In this document: one piece after another, positions 21,625 to 29,692 of the stretch
Layout: each line of letters starts with the position of its first letter
How positions within the stretch are numbered: the stretch's first letter is position 1
Source of the DNA: a virus
DNA length: 64,000 nt
Virus record (IMG/VR): IMGVR_UViG_3300022851_000011
Span: 57,549-121,548 of that record
Reading direction: 5' to 3' (one strand)
Notes under the pieces: generated by a model
Database searches by the model: none
Told to the model about the DNA's origin: nothing
The model's input: only the letters and a program-made list of their open reading frames with translations
Position numbers and translations under genes: made by a program

Positions 21625-23112
21625 TTAGTAATTATGGTTATTATCGTAGTCGTGTAAATCATCTGGCAGGTCAACTTTACTTTCGCCATCGCCCCAGTTC
21701 ATTGTATCATCATCTTCTGTAGGTGTATGATCTGTCCATCCATTGCCGTTGCTTTCATCAGATGCTTCAGCATTCACCCAATCGTTTTGAACATCACCAT
21801 CACGTTCTAATCCAAATACGAAGTCGGCTTCTTCATCGTTCTTTTGCGAATCCTTCGCATCGCCTTCAGCAGACCCATCGTTCTTTTCCATTCCCGAATC
21901 TTTGCCTTCGCCGCTTCCTTTCCCAGAACCGCTTCCAGATTTTGAGCCACCTTTTCCGTGTCCTGAATCGTCGTTATCTTTGCCATCTTTATCCTTGCCT
22001 TTTCCAGAACCAGAATCCTTTCCATGACCCGAACCTGAACCAGTATCTTTATCTTTTCCAGAGCCAGAATCCTTTCCATGTCCTGAACCAGACCCTGATC
22101 CACTTCCTGAACCTGAACCGTGTCCCGATCCACCGCCATTAGGGTCTTCGTAGTTTTCTTCACCTTCATCAGTTAAATCATCTTCAGTCGTTAGGTTCAC
22201 TGTTGAACTTACTTCATCGTCACCGTCAGTGATTGTATATCCAAATGATGTCTCGCCATTCCAATTCTCGTCAGGCGTAAATGTAAACAGTTGTTCGTTA
22301 GCATCGTATGTCAATGTGCCGTTAGATGGCTGATCAAACGATACCAAATCCAATACATCACCATCAAGATCATAATCATTTTCAAGAATATCATCAAGGT
22401 AAAACTGCGTAGCTTGATCTTCTACACCAGTAAAGGCATCTTCATCAGCGAATGGTGTTGTGTCTTGGTCAATGATTTCATCACGTTCAATGAATGTTTC
22501 ATCTGTTGTTGTTTCGGTAGTAATAATCGGATCACCAACCACCGTTTCAGTTGTTCCATCGGAATAGGTCAACGTGGTTGTTGGTGTCGTTGTATTTGTT
22601 ACAGTCGTTGTAACCGATGTTGTGTCAGTGAACTCACGTGTGGTGACTTCAGTTGTCGTTCCATCTTCATTTTGAACAGTAACAGTCACATCTTCATACG
22701 TGGTCGTAACAGCAGGGTCAGTAACATCAGTTGACGTTACAGTATCATTTGTGGTAACAATCTCTGGATATTCGTAATCTGTATTGATTGCTTCAACATT
22801 TGTATCAACCGTCACGTTATCACTACTCACCACATCAGCGGCAGGATTGCCATATTCTGTTTCCGTTGTTCCATCTGAATACGTCACAGTATACACAGGC
22901 GTAGTGGTTGTGGTCGTAGTGGTTGTTATCGTTGTGGTTGTAGTGGTATCTTCATATGTTGAAAGTTTTTCACGGTCATTGTCGTAATCAATCTCACGCT
23001 CAGTATATGTTTCTGATTGAACATCAACCACAGGATCACCGACAACCACGTTAACGTCTTGAACATATTCAACCGTTACCGCCGCATTCTCAAAGGTTGT
23101 GAAAGTATCAAC
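21625..23112 (-). CDS. cadherin-like surface protein, C-terminal part (frameshifted gene)
   Basis: The C-terminal ~490 residues of a large low-complexity protein. From its upstream end: Thr/Val-rich repeats (YSDGTTETEYGNP type), a tandem VCBS/cadherin-like domain (LENDYDLDGDVLDLVSFDQP, then DENWNGETSFGYTITDGDDE), then a long Gly/Ser/Asp/Lys region and an acidic tail. Such domains act in adhesion, so a tail fibre or virion surface protein is likely. The reading frame joins 23118-23981 by a one-base shift near 23113. Confidence 0.6.
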   Translation of the reverse strand, partial: VDTFTTFENAAVTVEYVQDVNVVVGDPVVDVQSETYTEREIDYDNDREKLSTYEDTTTTTTITTTTTTTTTPVYTVTYSDGTTETEYGNPAADVVSSDNVTVDTNVEAINTDYEYPEIVTTNDTVTSTDVTDPAVTTTYEDVTVTVQNEDGTTTEVTTREFTDTTSVTTTVTNTTTPTTTLTYSDGTTETVVGDPIITTETTTDETFIERDEIIDQDTTPFADEDAFTGVEDQATQFYLDDILENDYDLDGDVLDLVSFDQPSNGTLTYDANEQLFTFTPDENWNGETSFGYTITDGDDEVSSTVNLTTEDDLTDEGEENYEDPNGGGSGHGSGSGSGSGSGSGHGKDSGSGKDKDTGSGSGHGKDSGSGKGKDKDGKDNDDSGHGKGGSKSGSGSGKGSGEGKDSGMEKNDGSAEGDAKDSQKNDEEADFVFGLERDGDVQNDWVNAEASDESNGNGWTDHTPTEDDDTMNWGDGESKVDLPDDLHDYDNNHNY

Positions 23113-23117
23113 GTGTT

Positions 23118-23981
23118 CTACTTCACGTGTTTATCAACAGAAGTTTCGTCCGTATAATTTCTAGTAACGGTTACATCTTCTTCATTGTTTTCTAAATCGT
23201 TGGTACGTGAAGTTACGTCTTCATACGTGGTTTCGGTAACAGGATCACTTACAACCGTTACGGTTTCGACTTGCTGCGTTGTCTCGTATGTAGGTTCTTC
23301 GTATGATGTTTCACTGTTAACACTTGCATCACTCGTTTGGTCAACGGTAGAATCTTGGCTAGTAACTGTCGGGTCAGATTCAGTCATGCTTACCACGTTA
23401 CCATCTGCATCAGTAATAGTAGTTACTTCAACTTCGTATTGTGTTGTAGTTACAGTGGTTTCGTATGTGTTAGTGGTAGTTGTATCGGTTGTAACAACTT
23501 CACGATTGTTTTCAAGGTCATTAGAACGTGACGAAACGGCGTCAGTGCTAGTATCAACCAGCACTGGATCGCCTGTTTCTGTTTCACTATATGTGCGTGT
23601 GGTTACTGTTACAGTTAGACTGCCATTGCTGGTGCCAGAACCATCACCATCGCCAGAAGATGGATCGTCGCCCCCACCGTCACCGTTTCCAGTTGTGTCT
23701 CCATCTTCACCTTCATCTGTTCCAGTGTCGTCGTCGGTAGTGCTTCCTGTGCTTGTAGTATCGCCACCGTCATTAGTGGTGCCGCTAGTGCTAGGGTTTC
23801 CATTTACTTGTTCTCCATCTGTGATTGTTTCTCGTTTAACATTTCCAGTGTCGCCACTGAGTTCGGAACCATCTGTTCCCGTACTTCCACCAGTCTCTCG
23901 TATCGTCCCTCTGGCGGGTCCATCGCTACGGATTTCGTCTGGGTTGTCGCTGTTGATAATATCCCGAGGATTGTCATTGTC
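23118..23981 (-). CDS. cadherin-like surface protein, middle part
   Basis: The frame runs open from about 23981 through Gly/Asp/Thr-rich sequence (TTGNGDGGGDDPSSGDGDG) into Thr/Val repeats (VTTTQYEVEVTTITDADGN), ending at a stop at 23118. No start codon fits at its upstream end; the proper start lies in 24106-24139, across a 62-bp duplication that breaks the frame. Confidence 0.55.
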   Translation of the reverse strand, partial: DNDNPRDIINSDNPDEIRSDGPARGTIRETGGSTGTDGSELSGDTGNVKRETITDGEQVNGNPSTSGTTNDGGDTTSTGSTTDDDTGTDEGEDGDTTGNGDGGGDDPSSGDGDGSGTSNGSLTVTVTTRTYSETETGDPVLVDTSTDAVSSRSNDLENNREVVTTDTTTTNTYETTVTTTQYEVEVTTITDADGNVVSMTESDPTVTSQDSTVDQTSDASVNSETSYEEPTYETTQQVETVTVVSDPVTETTYEDVTSRTNDLENNEEDVTVTRNYTDETSVDKHVK

Positions 23982-24105
23982 ATCAATGCGACCATCATGG
24001 ATACTACTAGTAATGTGTTGTCCGTTGCTTTCTCCACCATTTGATCAATGCGACCATCATGGATACTACTAGTAATGTGTTGTCCGTTGCTTTCTCCACC
24101 ATTTG
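23982..24105. repeat. 62-bp perfect tandem duplication inside the surface-protein gene
   Basis: 23982-24043 and 24044-24105 are identical. Because 62 is not a multiple of 3, the duplication shifts the frame between the start (MIDDLVVQYRESNGGESNGQ at 24139) and the body. Removing one copy restores a continuous frame. Confidence 0.85.
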
Positions 24106-24139
24106 ATTCCCTGTACTGTACCACTAAATCATCTATCAT
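24106..24139 (-). CDS. start of the cadherin-like surface protein
   Basis: The ATG at 24139 follows GTGGAG and begins MIDDLVVQYRES. The open frame continues through the duplication to about 23804, but out of frame with the body. Taken together with the two parts above, the ancestral gene spans 21625-24139 (~820 aa). Confidence 0.5.
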
Positions 24140-24143
24140 TTTT

Positions 24144-24378
24144 TTAATACTCCACTACGTAAGATGTGTATGGACATTTCGGGTCAGGAAAATTACCAGT
24201 TCGCATCACAATCGGTGTAACTTTAATCACCTGCCGTAAGTTGTAATCGTCTAACTCAACAACTTCAGTTACAGGCGTAAAGGTTTGATGGACTGTGCCC
24301 ACCGCCTTCCCAGTTTTTGAAGGGTTTGGTCGTTAGTTGGATTGTCGTGCCTTTGAAAATATCTCGTTGGTATAACAT
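24144..24378 (-). pseudogene. small gene with one-base frameshift
   Basis: Starts MLYQRDIFKGTTIQLTTKPF then KNWEG, and stops after 37 codons. Shifting one frame at the GGCGGTGGGC run gives GTVHQTFTPVTEVVELDDYN and a natural end VVEY just before the surface-protein ATG. Probably a ~76-aa protein of the same operon; function unknown. Confidence 0.5.
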
Positions 24379-24400
24379 GGTATTTATTCCTTATGGTGTT

Positions 24401-24814
24401 TTAAGGGTGAAGTGGAAAGTTGCCCAGAACTGCTTTAACCATCGGGTTAGCACGATCTGCGAAAACATAAGCACACGTATCAACTGGCAGGAAGTGTGTC
24501 GTGTCACCATCCCGTAGAGGGTAGGTTGGATCGTGAACAACACCAGAAACCAAACCCATAACTTCAGAAGTTTCTACAGCTTGGCGCATCTGCTTTTCGT
24601 TAACAGCTAGAACCAGAACAGTGCCGAAACCTTGTTCGGTTTCCAATTTCCATTGCGGAAACAATTGACCAAGATTGAAGTCAGGCAACGCTTCGTTAGC
24701 ATGTTTTACGAAAGCGTTACTTGCGTGACTAGCTTGCGCCATTGCTTTGCCAGCGTTCATGCTTTCCATGTCATTCCGCATCAGAATGTATAGCGTCGGT
24801 AGTGTTTCAGTCAT
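24401..24814 (-). CDS. peptidyl-tRNA hydrolase, Pth2 type
   Basis: 137 aa. YILMRNDMESMNAGKAMAQA then SHAS matches the Pth2 signature (MRxDLxMxxGKxxAQxxHA), with the conserved Lys and His, and the C-terminal half keeps the GLVSGVVHDPTYP-type loop. Pth2 frees tRNA from stalled peptidyl-tRNA. Pth2 is typical of archaea and eukaryotes and scattered in bacteria and phages. With tmRNA, ClpX, ClpS and S21 it suggests a translation-rescue kit. Confidence 0.75.
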   Translation of the reverse strand: MTETLPTLYILMRNDMESMNAGKAMAQASHASNAFVKHANEALPDFNLGQLFPQWKLETEQGFGTVLVLAVNEKQMRQAVETSEVMGLVSGVVHDPTYPLRDGDTTHFLPVDTCAYVFADRANPMVKAVLGNFPLHP

Positions 24815-24815
24815 T

Positions 24816-25013
24816 TTATTTTCCTTTCTTTACCATCTCTATTAACGAAAAACCCAGTCCAATAATAGTCGCCAGTGCAAATGACGGCAACATAAAGACC
24901 CAAACGTACCACGGATCGGGTCCGCCGCATTTACCTTTAGTCTCCCAAGACCAAAAGAAGAAAACGACAGATGCAACTGTCCAAGTCGTCAGACCTAAAA
25001 TTAACCAGATCAT
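24816..25013 (-). CDS. 65-aa two-TM membrane protein
   Basis: Two hydrophobic helices (LILGLTTWTVASVVFFFW and FMLPSFALATIIGLGFSLI) around a Gly/Pro-rich loop with one Cys. It lies 1 bp after the Pth2 gene start region and overlaps the upstream gene by 4 bp. Confidence 0.55.
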   Translation of the reverse strand: MIWLILGLTTWTVASVVFFFWSWETKGKCGGPDPWYVWVFMLPSFALATIIGLGFSLIEMVKKGK

Positions 25014-25228
25014 ATTGCTTGAACTTTAAGCTGTGCAAAATAGCTTTTTGTTGCTGCGAAGTGCGCAGTACGATTTGGGTTCATCGGGGTAGGGCAACTA
25101 ATCGTCACCCAATCAATCATATTATGTGCTGCATTCTTGGCCTTGTTGAAACTTTTGATGGTTCCAACCAACTGACCAGCTGCGCTTGACCAAGTAACTT
25201 TCTGACCTACTTCAAAACCGTTTACCAT
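25010..25228 (-). CDS. small SH3/KOW-like protein
   Basis: 72 aa: FEVGQKVTWSSAAGQLVGTI followed by KSFNKAKNAAH resembles a Tudor/KOW-type beta-barrel start. It heads the operon containing pth2, with a promoter at 25258-25286. Confidence 0.5.
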   Translation of the reverse strand: MVNGFEVGQKVTWSSAAGQLVGTIKSFNKAKNAAHNMIDWVTISCPTPMNPNRTAHFAATKSYFAQLKVQAI

Positions 25229-25257
25229 GTGTGTATTCCTTTTCCTTATTGTTCATT

Positions 25258-25286
25258 AAAGTAACATGGACAATAAGTTAAGTCAA
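25258..25286 (-). promoter_or_regulatory. sigma70 promoter of the pth2 operon
   Basis: TTGACT, 17-bp spacer, TACTTT, then a leader with AAGGAAAAGG before the ATG at 25228. Confidence 0.6.
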
Positions 25287-25319
25287 GTCTTTTTTAGACA
25301 TAAGATAAATCCTTTTCAG

Positions 25320-25493
25320 TCATTTCATTTTCGTGTAAGTCTTTTTATTCCATACCCATTCATTTAATCGGGTAGGTGAACAAGTTACGGGTTTTGGCAT
25401 AAATCGTGATATACACGCACGTGAATAAAAGCAGTTATTACAACTCTTTTCAAATGATAGTCGCTTCCAAAACAGTTCTTTATCTTTATTCAT
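25320..25493 (-). CDS. FW-family small Cys protein
   Basis: 57 aa: MNKDKELFWKRLSFEKSCNNC, three more Cys, and the tail variant EWVWNKKTY. ATGA overlap with the upstream gene. Confidence 0.6.
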   Translation of the reverse strand: MNKDKELFWKRLSFEKSCNNCFYSRACISRFMPKPVTCSPTRLNEWVWNKKTYTKMK

Positions 25494-25978
25494 TTGGTTA
25501 CGATTTCCCATAGTTTTTGCCAGTCGCTGCTGTTATATCCCGGTTTATCATACTGTTGGTTATAGCCACCCCAAAAGTTTAGTCTACCCTTCTCGTTAAC
25601 CTTACTAAACGTTCCAGCAACAAACCCTCCACCAATCAGCGCAAGATATTGTGTACTATCTGTTTTGATATCAGGATGGCTATCTTTTCCACCAGCAAGC
25701 ATATCTACTTCAACAAGTGTTACATTCTTTCTAGTCCACGTGTCATAATCACGCCGCCGTTGTTCAGCCCGCTGTTCATTTTCAATATTAATACGATCAA
25801 TGTATGACGGAAGGTTAGGAAACCGTTTTATAATACTGTTAAAAGTATGATGATGTTCGGCTTCCCGTAGATTAGAATACCCAAACCATTTTTCAAGTTC
25901 AAGTCCGAACTCTTCGGTATTCCAATAATCACGGCGTATCGGTGCTTGCAATGCTTCCCAAAACTTTTCTTTATTCAT
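25490..25978 (-). CDS. hypothetical protein with FW-family head
   Basis: 162 aa: the head MNKEKFWEALQAPIRRDYWN is joined to a longer body with a charged helix (NIENEQRAEQRRRDYDTWTR) and a Gly-rich beta region (LIGGGFVAGTF). No CxxC and no WEWDG. The body is not recognised. Confidence 0.6.
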   Translation of the reverse strand: MNKEKFWEALQAPIRRDYWNTEEFGLELEKWFGYSNLREAEHHHTFNSIIKRFPNLPSYIDRINIENEQRAEQRRRDYDTWTRKNVTLVEVDMLAGGKDSHPDIKTDSTQYLALIGGGFVAGTFSKVNEKGRLNFWGGYNQQYDKPGYNSSDWQKLWEIVTK

Positions 25979-26145
25979 TTGTCGCCGTTCCATTCCCAGT
26001 TATCTTCTTGATAACTAAGGGTTGCCATAATTTCTGGATCGTGTTCGTGACACGTCACACACCAATTCTCGTATTTGAACTTGCAATTAAAGCAACCTTT
26101 TTTAGTAGGCTCACTTAACGCATTGATAAACTCAGTCTTATTCAT
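25975..26145 (-). CDS. FW-family small Cys protein (FINAL variant)
   Basis: 56 aa: MNKTEFINALSEPTKKGCFN then CKF, CVTCHEHDPE and DNWEWNGDK. Here the head reads EFINAL instead of EKFWEAL. It is very close to 26704-26907, and overlaps genes on both sides as ATGA. Confidence 0.65.
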   Translation of the reverse strand: MNKTEFINALSEPTKKGCFNCKFKYENWCVTCHEHDPEIMATLSYQEDNWEWNGDK

Positions 26146-26483
26146 TTATCACGTCTTCCTTTATGTCTACCCATTTTCGCCTTTGCTTGACGGGCACGTT
26201 TGCCTTCAAGTTTGTTCGGAATGTGCTCTCGGGTGCTTAGAATCTCATACACCGCATCGGATACACCTTCCCGACTATGATATTCATCATCATCACTATA
26301 CTCATTCCTAAAATAACCATATCGCATATTGAGAAGCGCTTTGGTAGGTGTGTCTTTAAACTCTTTCAGCGCATTTCTCTTCGCCCTTTTATATTTTTTG
26401 GCATATTCACGACGCCGTTTCTCGAATTCAATGTCATTACTTGAAGCCGTTAATCCAAATATAAAATCTTCTTTACATATCAT
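26142..26483 (-). CDS. basic hypothetical protein
   Basis: 113 aa, strongly basic (KRRREYAKKYKRAKRNALKE; KGRRDK at the end), helical, possibly nucleic-acid binding. It is embedded in a run of FW-family genes and overlaps both neighbours. Confidence 0.55.
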   Translation of the reverse strand: MICKEDFIFGLTASSNDIEFEKRRREYAKKYKRAKRNALKEFKDTPTKALLNMRYGYFRNEYSDDDEYHSREGVSDAVYEILSTREHIPNKLEGKRARQAKAKMGRHKGRRDK

Positions 26484-26707
26484 CGGTCATTGTCCTCTGT
26501 GTTAACTCCATCCCATTCCCAATGTGGGTATATACTCTTCGGGTGACTGTCACTCACCATGCGGGATACAACAATGCATTCATCCTCGTCCTGTAGTAGC
26601 ACCCTCCCACAACTTTCGGCACCATCTGGTTCTAAGTGCTTACATGTGCCGCACCCGATTTCAGGCGATACCATTGATTCCCAAAACTGTTCTTTATCTT
26701 TATTCAT
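26480..26707 (-). CDS. FW-family small Cys protein
   Basis: 75 aa: MNKDKEQFWESMVSPEIGCG then TC, C, C, and HWEWDGVNTEDND. Four-base overlap with the next copy. Confidence 0.65.
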   Translation of the reverse strand: MNKDKEQFWESMVSPEIGCGTCKHLEPDGAESCGRVLLQDEDECIVVSRMVSDSHPKSIYPHWEWDGVNTEDNDR

Positions 26708-26907
26708 TTGTCGCCGTTCCATTCCCAGTTGTCTTCTGGATACAGGTCAGGTTTATTTATCATTTCTGGATCGTGTTCGTGACACTTCCCACACTTGTTA
26801 TTATATCCATCCTCTGGCATTGTGCCAGACCGTCTGGCAAACTTACAGTTCAGACAACTTTTATCATACGGTTCAGATAAAGCCTTGATAAACTCATTCT
26901 TATTCAT
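26704..26907 (-). CDS. FW-family small Cys protein (FIKAL variant)
   Basis: 67 aa: MNKNEFIKALSEPYDKSCLN, C, CGKCHEHDPEM and DNWEWNGDK. The CHEHDPE and tail are almost identical to 25975-26145, indicating recent duplication. Confidence 0.65.
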   Translation of the reverse strand: MNKNEFIKALSEPYDKSCLNCKFARRSGTMPEDGYNNKCGKCHEHDPEMINKPDLYPEDNWEWNGDK

Positions 26908-27103
26908 CAAAAGTTCCATCCCATTCCCAAAAAGGATAAGTTTGGACCACATTAATAAGAAATATAGCGCATTCTTCTTCGCCAGTTTCACGTAGACGAT
27001 AGCATGTATCATTAAAATACTCTCGGTGTCTACAGTTAGAACAACGAGGTTCTGGTATCGGATTGGTTAAAATATTCCAAAACTGGTGTTCTTTTTTATT
27101 CAT
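26900..27103 (-). CDS. FW-family small Cys protein
   Basis: 67 aa: MNKKEHQFWNILTNPIPEPR, CSNC, C, C, and FWEWDGTFDE. It heads a six-gene overlapping run; TTGACA-17-TATCTT ends 6 nt before the ATG, so the mRNA is probably leaderless. Confidence 0.65.
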   Translation of the reverse strand: MNKKEHQFWNILTNPIPEPRCSNCRHREYFNDTCYRLRETGEEECAIFLINVVQTYPFWEWDGTFDE

Positions 27104-27145
27104 TGATAAAAGATAACAGAATAGATTGATTATGTCAAGGGGTTA

Positions 27146-27712
27146 TTATTGTGGGTTGACGGCACGGAAACAACTAAGGGAGCCTCGTCCAATCTGTCCC
27201 GTGATTACCCAAGTGCCGAACAATGCTTTGATAGTATCGTCCTGATAGCTAAATGATAACCACGTGATGCCTGTTGCTTGGGTAGGTGTTTGAAAGATAA
27301 AGATTAGTTTCTTTGGCGTTACAATAACTTCTTCGGCTTGCCAAAACTTATTTGAATCTATGACTTGTCCAGTTAATGACAGCTTTCCGCCGCTATTCAT
27401 ATTAATGGATAGTGCGCTTTCAATGGTTGTGTTTACTTTATCTTCATTAAGGGAGTTTATTATTGTACCATTGCAAATCCAGTTACCTTCAAGATCGTGC
27501 CGAATAGGCTCTAATGGATCACTATACATATTATTGTATGATGTGAAAGCTACGCCCAATAAAATAAAATAGGCGGCGATTGAGCCACCTAGTTTAATGC
27601 CTTGGCTAGTGTTTTTGAACGAGCTATTACTTTGCAACACCTTGTGGGTTACATAGGTCGGAATAAGGGGCACTAACGTAATGATTACCCAAATAATAAG
27701 TTTCTCGTACAT
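27146..27712 (-). CDS. two-TM protein with C-terminal beta domain
   Basis: 188 aa. Two N-terminal helices (LIIWVIITLVPLIPTYV and GGSIAAYFILLGVAFTSY) are followed by ~120 aa of alternating strands (HDLEGNWICNGTI, GKLSLTGQVID, KKLIFIFQTP, KALFGTWVITGQIGRGSLSC). The layout resembles membrane effectors and sensors with a lipocalin-like barrel, such as Cap15-type proteins, but no diagnostic motif is visible. Function unknown. Confidence 0.5.
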   Translation of the reverse strand: MYEKLIIWVIITLVPLIPTYVTHKVLQSNSSFKNTSQGIKLGGSIAAYFILLGVAFTSYNNMYSDPLEPIRHDLEGNWICNGTIINSLNEDKVNTTIESALSINMNSGGKLSLTGQVIDSNKFWQAEEVIVTPKKLIFIFQTPTQATGITWLSFSYQDDTIKALFGTWVITGQIGRGSLSCFRAVNPQ

Positions 27713-27733
27713 ACATATATTTAGGTATTTTCG

Positions 27734-27934
27734 TCATTTTCCATCCCGTTCCCATTGGCGTAACCATGGGTGTCCGTACTTACATGTCGTAGCGGAGTCT
27801 TTATCCATTAGTTCTGTGCAGATACACGAGTTATCACTGATGTAATATATACATATGATGTATTAAAATGCTTGCAGTTGCTATAACCACGGCGATGGCA
27901 GACTTAACGCTTCCCAAAATGCATCCTTATTCAT
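27734..27934 (-). pseudogene. FW-family copy with two frameshifts
   Basis: Three frames in succession read MNKDAFWEALSL, then GYSNCKHF, then CKYGHPWLRQWERDGK. The head, Cys region and tail of the family are all present but out of frame with one another. Confidence 0.6.
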
Positions 27935-28137
27935 TCCAATAGCTCATATCTTCTTATCTTCCACATCTTACATTTCTCAGGAACATAGTGATTTTGAAAT
28001 ATTTGGCTTTTCTCGTGACAAAACACTTGAAAATGATCTGGATTGTTATCATCAAGCGTTCGGTATATCTTTGCGAACCGACAGTCCTCGCAATCTTGAT
28101 TACTTTTTAACGCTTCCCAGAACTCTTCTTTATCCAT
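27931..28137 (-). CDS. FW-family small Cys protein, altered tail
   Basis: 68 aa: MDKEEFWEALKSNQDCEDC, CHEK, C, and the tail KMWKIRRYELLE in place of WEWDG. Its start lies inside the upstream gene end. Confidence 0.6.
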   Translation of the reverse strand: MDKEEFWEALKSNQDCEDCRFAKIYRTLDDNNPDHFQVFCHEKSQIFQNHYVPEKCKMWKIRRYELLE

Positions 28138-28486
28138 TGCGATGGATAACAGGCGTCCAATGGTCAGGAACACTTAACTGCAACTCTTTCACACGTTGTT
28201 CCATATGGTCATAAAATGAATCTATCTCTCCTCCCCATTTACCACGAAGATTAGATACACAATCCAATACAAAGTTCCATTGCTGTGTTTTGTAGCCATT
28301 AATCATCTTGGCGTGAAACTCTTTCCAATGGTCCATTTGTGGTAAATCACCAAGACTAATATTTTCTGCACTGATTACTGACCACGCCGGGAGTTCTTCG
28401 CCTTCTACCATAAACGTGTCAAGTTCAAGCACGATATACTTGTCGCCAAACATTTCGCTTACATCTTCACCGTATACTACTTTCAT
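28130..28486 (-). CDS. hypothetical protein
   Basis: 118 aa, acidic, soluble: YIVLELDTFMVEGEELPAWS resembles the start of a small phage family without assigned function. It is coupled to the membrane protein upstream by a 4-bp overlap. Confidence 0.5.
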   Translation of the reverse strand: MKVVYGEDVSEMFGDKYIVLELDTFMVEGEELPAWSVISAENISLGDLPQMDHWKEFHAKMINGYKTQQWNFVLDCVSNLRGKWGGEIDSFYDHMEQRVKELQLSVPDHWTPVIHRNG

Positions 28487-28671
28487 TTATTCATTTCCTC
28501 ATCAGCTAAATCCCTGATATGATATGAAAGCGCACCCATCAATAGCATCATCAATAAGATATGCACCGACATCATCGACATTGGAATTATTCCTAAAATA
28601 AGACAACTAACAATCGATGTGACCATCACCAATGCTGATGAAATAAGAGTAAAGTATAAACAGTAAATCAT
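28483..28671 (-). CDS. 62-aa two-TM membrane protein
   Basis: Two hydrophobic helices (YFTLISSALVMVTSIVSCLI and VHILLMMLLMGALSYHI) and a short acidic end. Overlaps the kinase gene stop by 4 bp. Confidence 0.5.
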   Translation of the reverse strand: MIYCLYFTLISSALVMVTSIVSCLILGIIPMSMMSVHILLMMLLMGALSYHIRDLADEEMNK

Positions 28672-29192
28672 GTGTATTTTCCTTGTGCTAAAACAGTTTC
28701 CAATATACGCTTCGGTGCCATTGCATCGCCATCAACTTCAACAAACGGAAGATTATTGTCAATAAGAAGTTGTTTGATATCATCGTCAGCCTGACGTGCT
28801 TCTTGTTCGTTCTGATTACGACCGTTTGGATTATATTTTTTAGTTCGATTAATCCAAATGTTTAGATTGTCATACGAATTAAAAAGTTCTAATGCAAATG
28901 TCGGAAATGTCAGTGGATGATAATTCGGCATATAATACAGCCCCAATAACAATGGCGAGTCAGTAATACACCAGTTCACTTGATCCTGCAATACCATCAT
29001 ACGACTGTTCTGTTTGGCAGTCACATATAACTGATCTTTAAGAGTGTTATGTCGCTTTTGCCACACAAGTTTCTTAGCATATTCGGTGACAAGTTCAACT
29101 TCCATATCCCTTGTCTTCATTTCGAAGAAAAGACCCGAAGCAGTAGTGGACTTACCTGCGCCCGGACCCGCCCATAAATTTATACATTTCAT
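28668..29192 (-). CDS. P-loop kinase/ATPase
   Basis: 174 aa. INLWAGPGAGKSTTASGLFF is a Walker A motif (GPGAGKST), and a DSPLLLG strand may hold the Walker B Asp, followed by an Arg-bearing lid (NRTKKYNPNGRNQNEQEARQ). This resembles small AAA-type or deoxynucleoside-kinase-like phage enzymes (NadR-kinase/AAA_28 group). The substrate cannot be determined. Confidence 0.7.
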   Translation of the reverse strand: MKCINLWAGPGAGKSTTASGLFFEMKTRDMEVELVTEYAKKLVWQKRHNTLKDQLYVTAKQNSRMMVLQDQVNWCITDSPLLLGLYYMPNYHPLTFPTFALELFNSYDNLNIWINRTKKYNPNGRNQNEQEARQADDDIKQLLIDNNLPFVEVDGDAMAPKRILETVLAQGKYT

Positions 29193-29386
29193 GCTTTCAC
29201 CACCTTGTATCCATTTTCTTTCAAGGCTTCTGCAATATTCATCGCAAAGTAATGTAAGTCACCCATTGCATCAACGTGCTTCTGAACCACCTCAACTTCT
29301 TTGTCTGGCATACCGCCAGATGAACACGTTTTTAGATAAGCCTTTGCTGCATTCTTACAGGCTTCATCCATATAACTATCCATCAC
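29189..29386 (-). CDS. hypothetical protein
   Basis: 65 aa, helical; two Cys (ACKNAAKAYLKTCSSGGM). It sits between clpS and the kinase with overlaps on both sides. Function unknown. Confidence 0.5.
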   Translation of the reverse strand: MMDSYMDEACKNAAKAYLKTCSSGGMPDKEVEVVQKHVDAMGDLHYFAMNIAEALKENGYKVVKA

Positions 29387-29685
29387 GATGGCTCTACTTT
29401 GACTTGAAGTGGAAAACCAAGCGCACGGGCTTCAAGTGTTACTTCGACGCCTTTCTGTTCGGCAATCTCGTATGGTAGCGTGGCGACAACCGCGGAATCT
29501 TCTTCGTGGATTTCAGCCATCTTAGTAATCGCACGTTCATCATCATAATCAAAATGACGCATAAGCGTATCGATAACGAACTGCATTGTTGTTGCATCGT
29601 CGTTTAAATAAATCACGTTGAACATAGAAGGTTCTTTAACTCTTACCTTCGTTTTTGTAGCAATCGCAATATCTGAATCAGTCAT
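29383..29685 (-). CDS. clpS: ClpS N-degron adaptor
   Basis: 100 aa from the ATG at 29685. MFNVIYLNDDATTMQFVIDT then LMRHFDYDDERA matches ClpS (YxVxLxNDDxTxMxFVVxVL), and EIAEQKGVEVTLEARALGFP fits the C-terminal part that contacts the Clp ATPase. ClpS delivers proteins with destabilising N-termini to ClpAP. Carried with clpX, it suggests phage control of host proteolysis; it lacks a phage ClpA or ClpP partner in the window. Confidence 0.85.
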   Translation of the reverse strand: MTDSDIAIATKTKVRVKEPSMFNVIYLNDDATTMQFVIDTLMRHFDYDDERAITKMAEIHEEDSAVVATLPYEIAEQKGVEVTLEARALGFPLQVKVEPS

Positions 29686-29692
29686 TATTACC

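Noticed and set aside
22784-23564. Long plus-strand frames opposite the surface-protein gene (Ser/Val-rich)
   Set aside because: They are mirror images of the Thr/Asp-rich minus-strand repeats and have no start signals.
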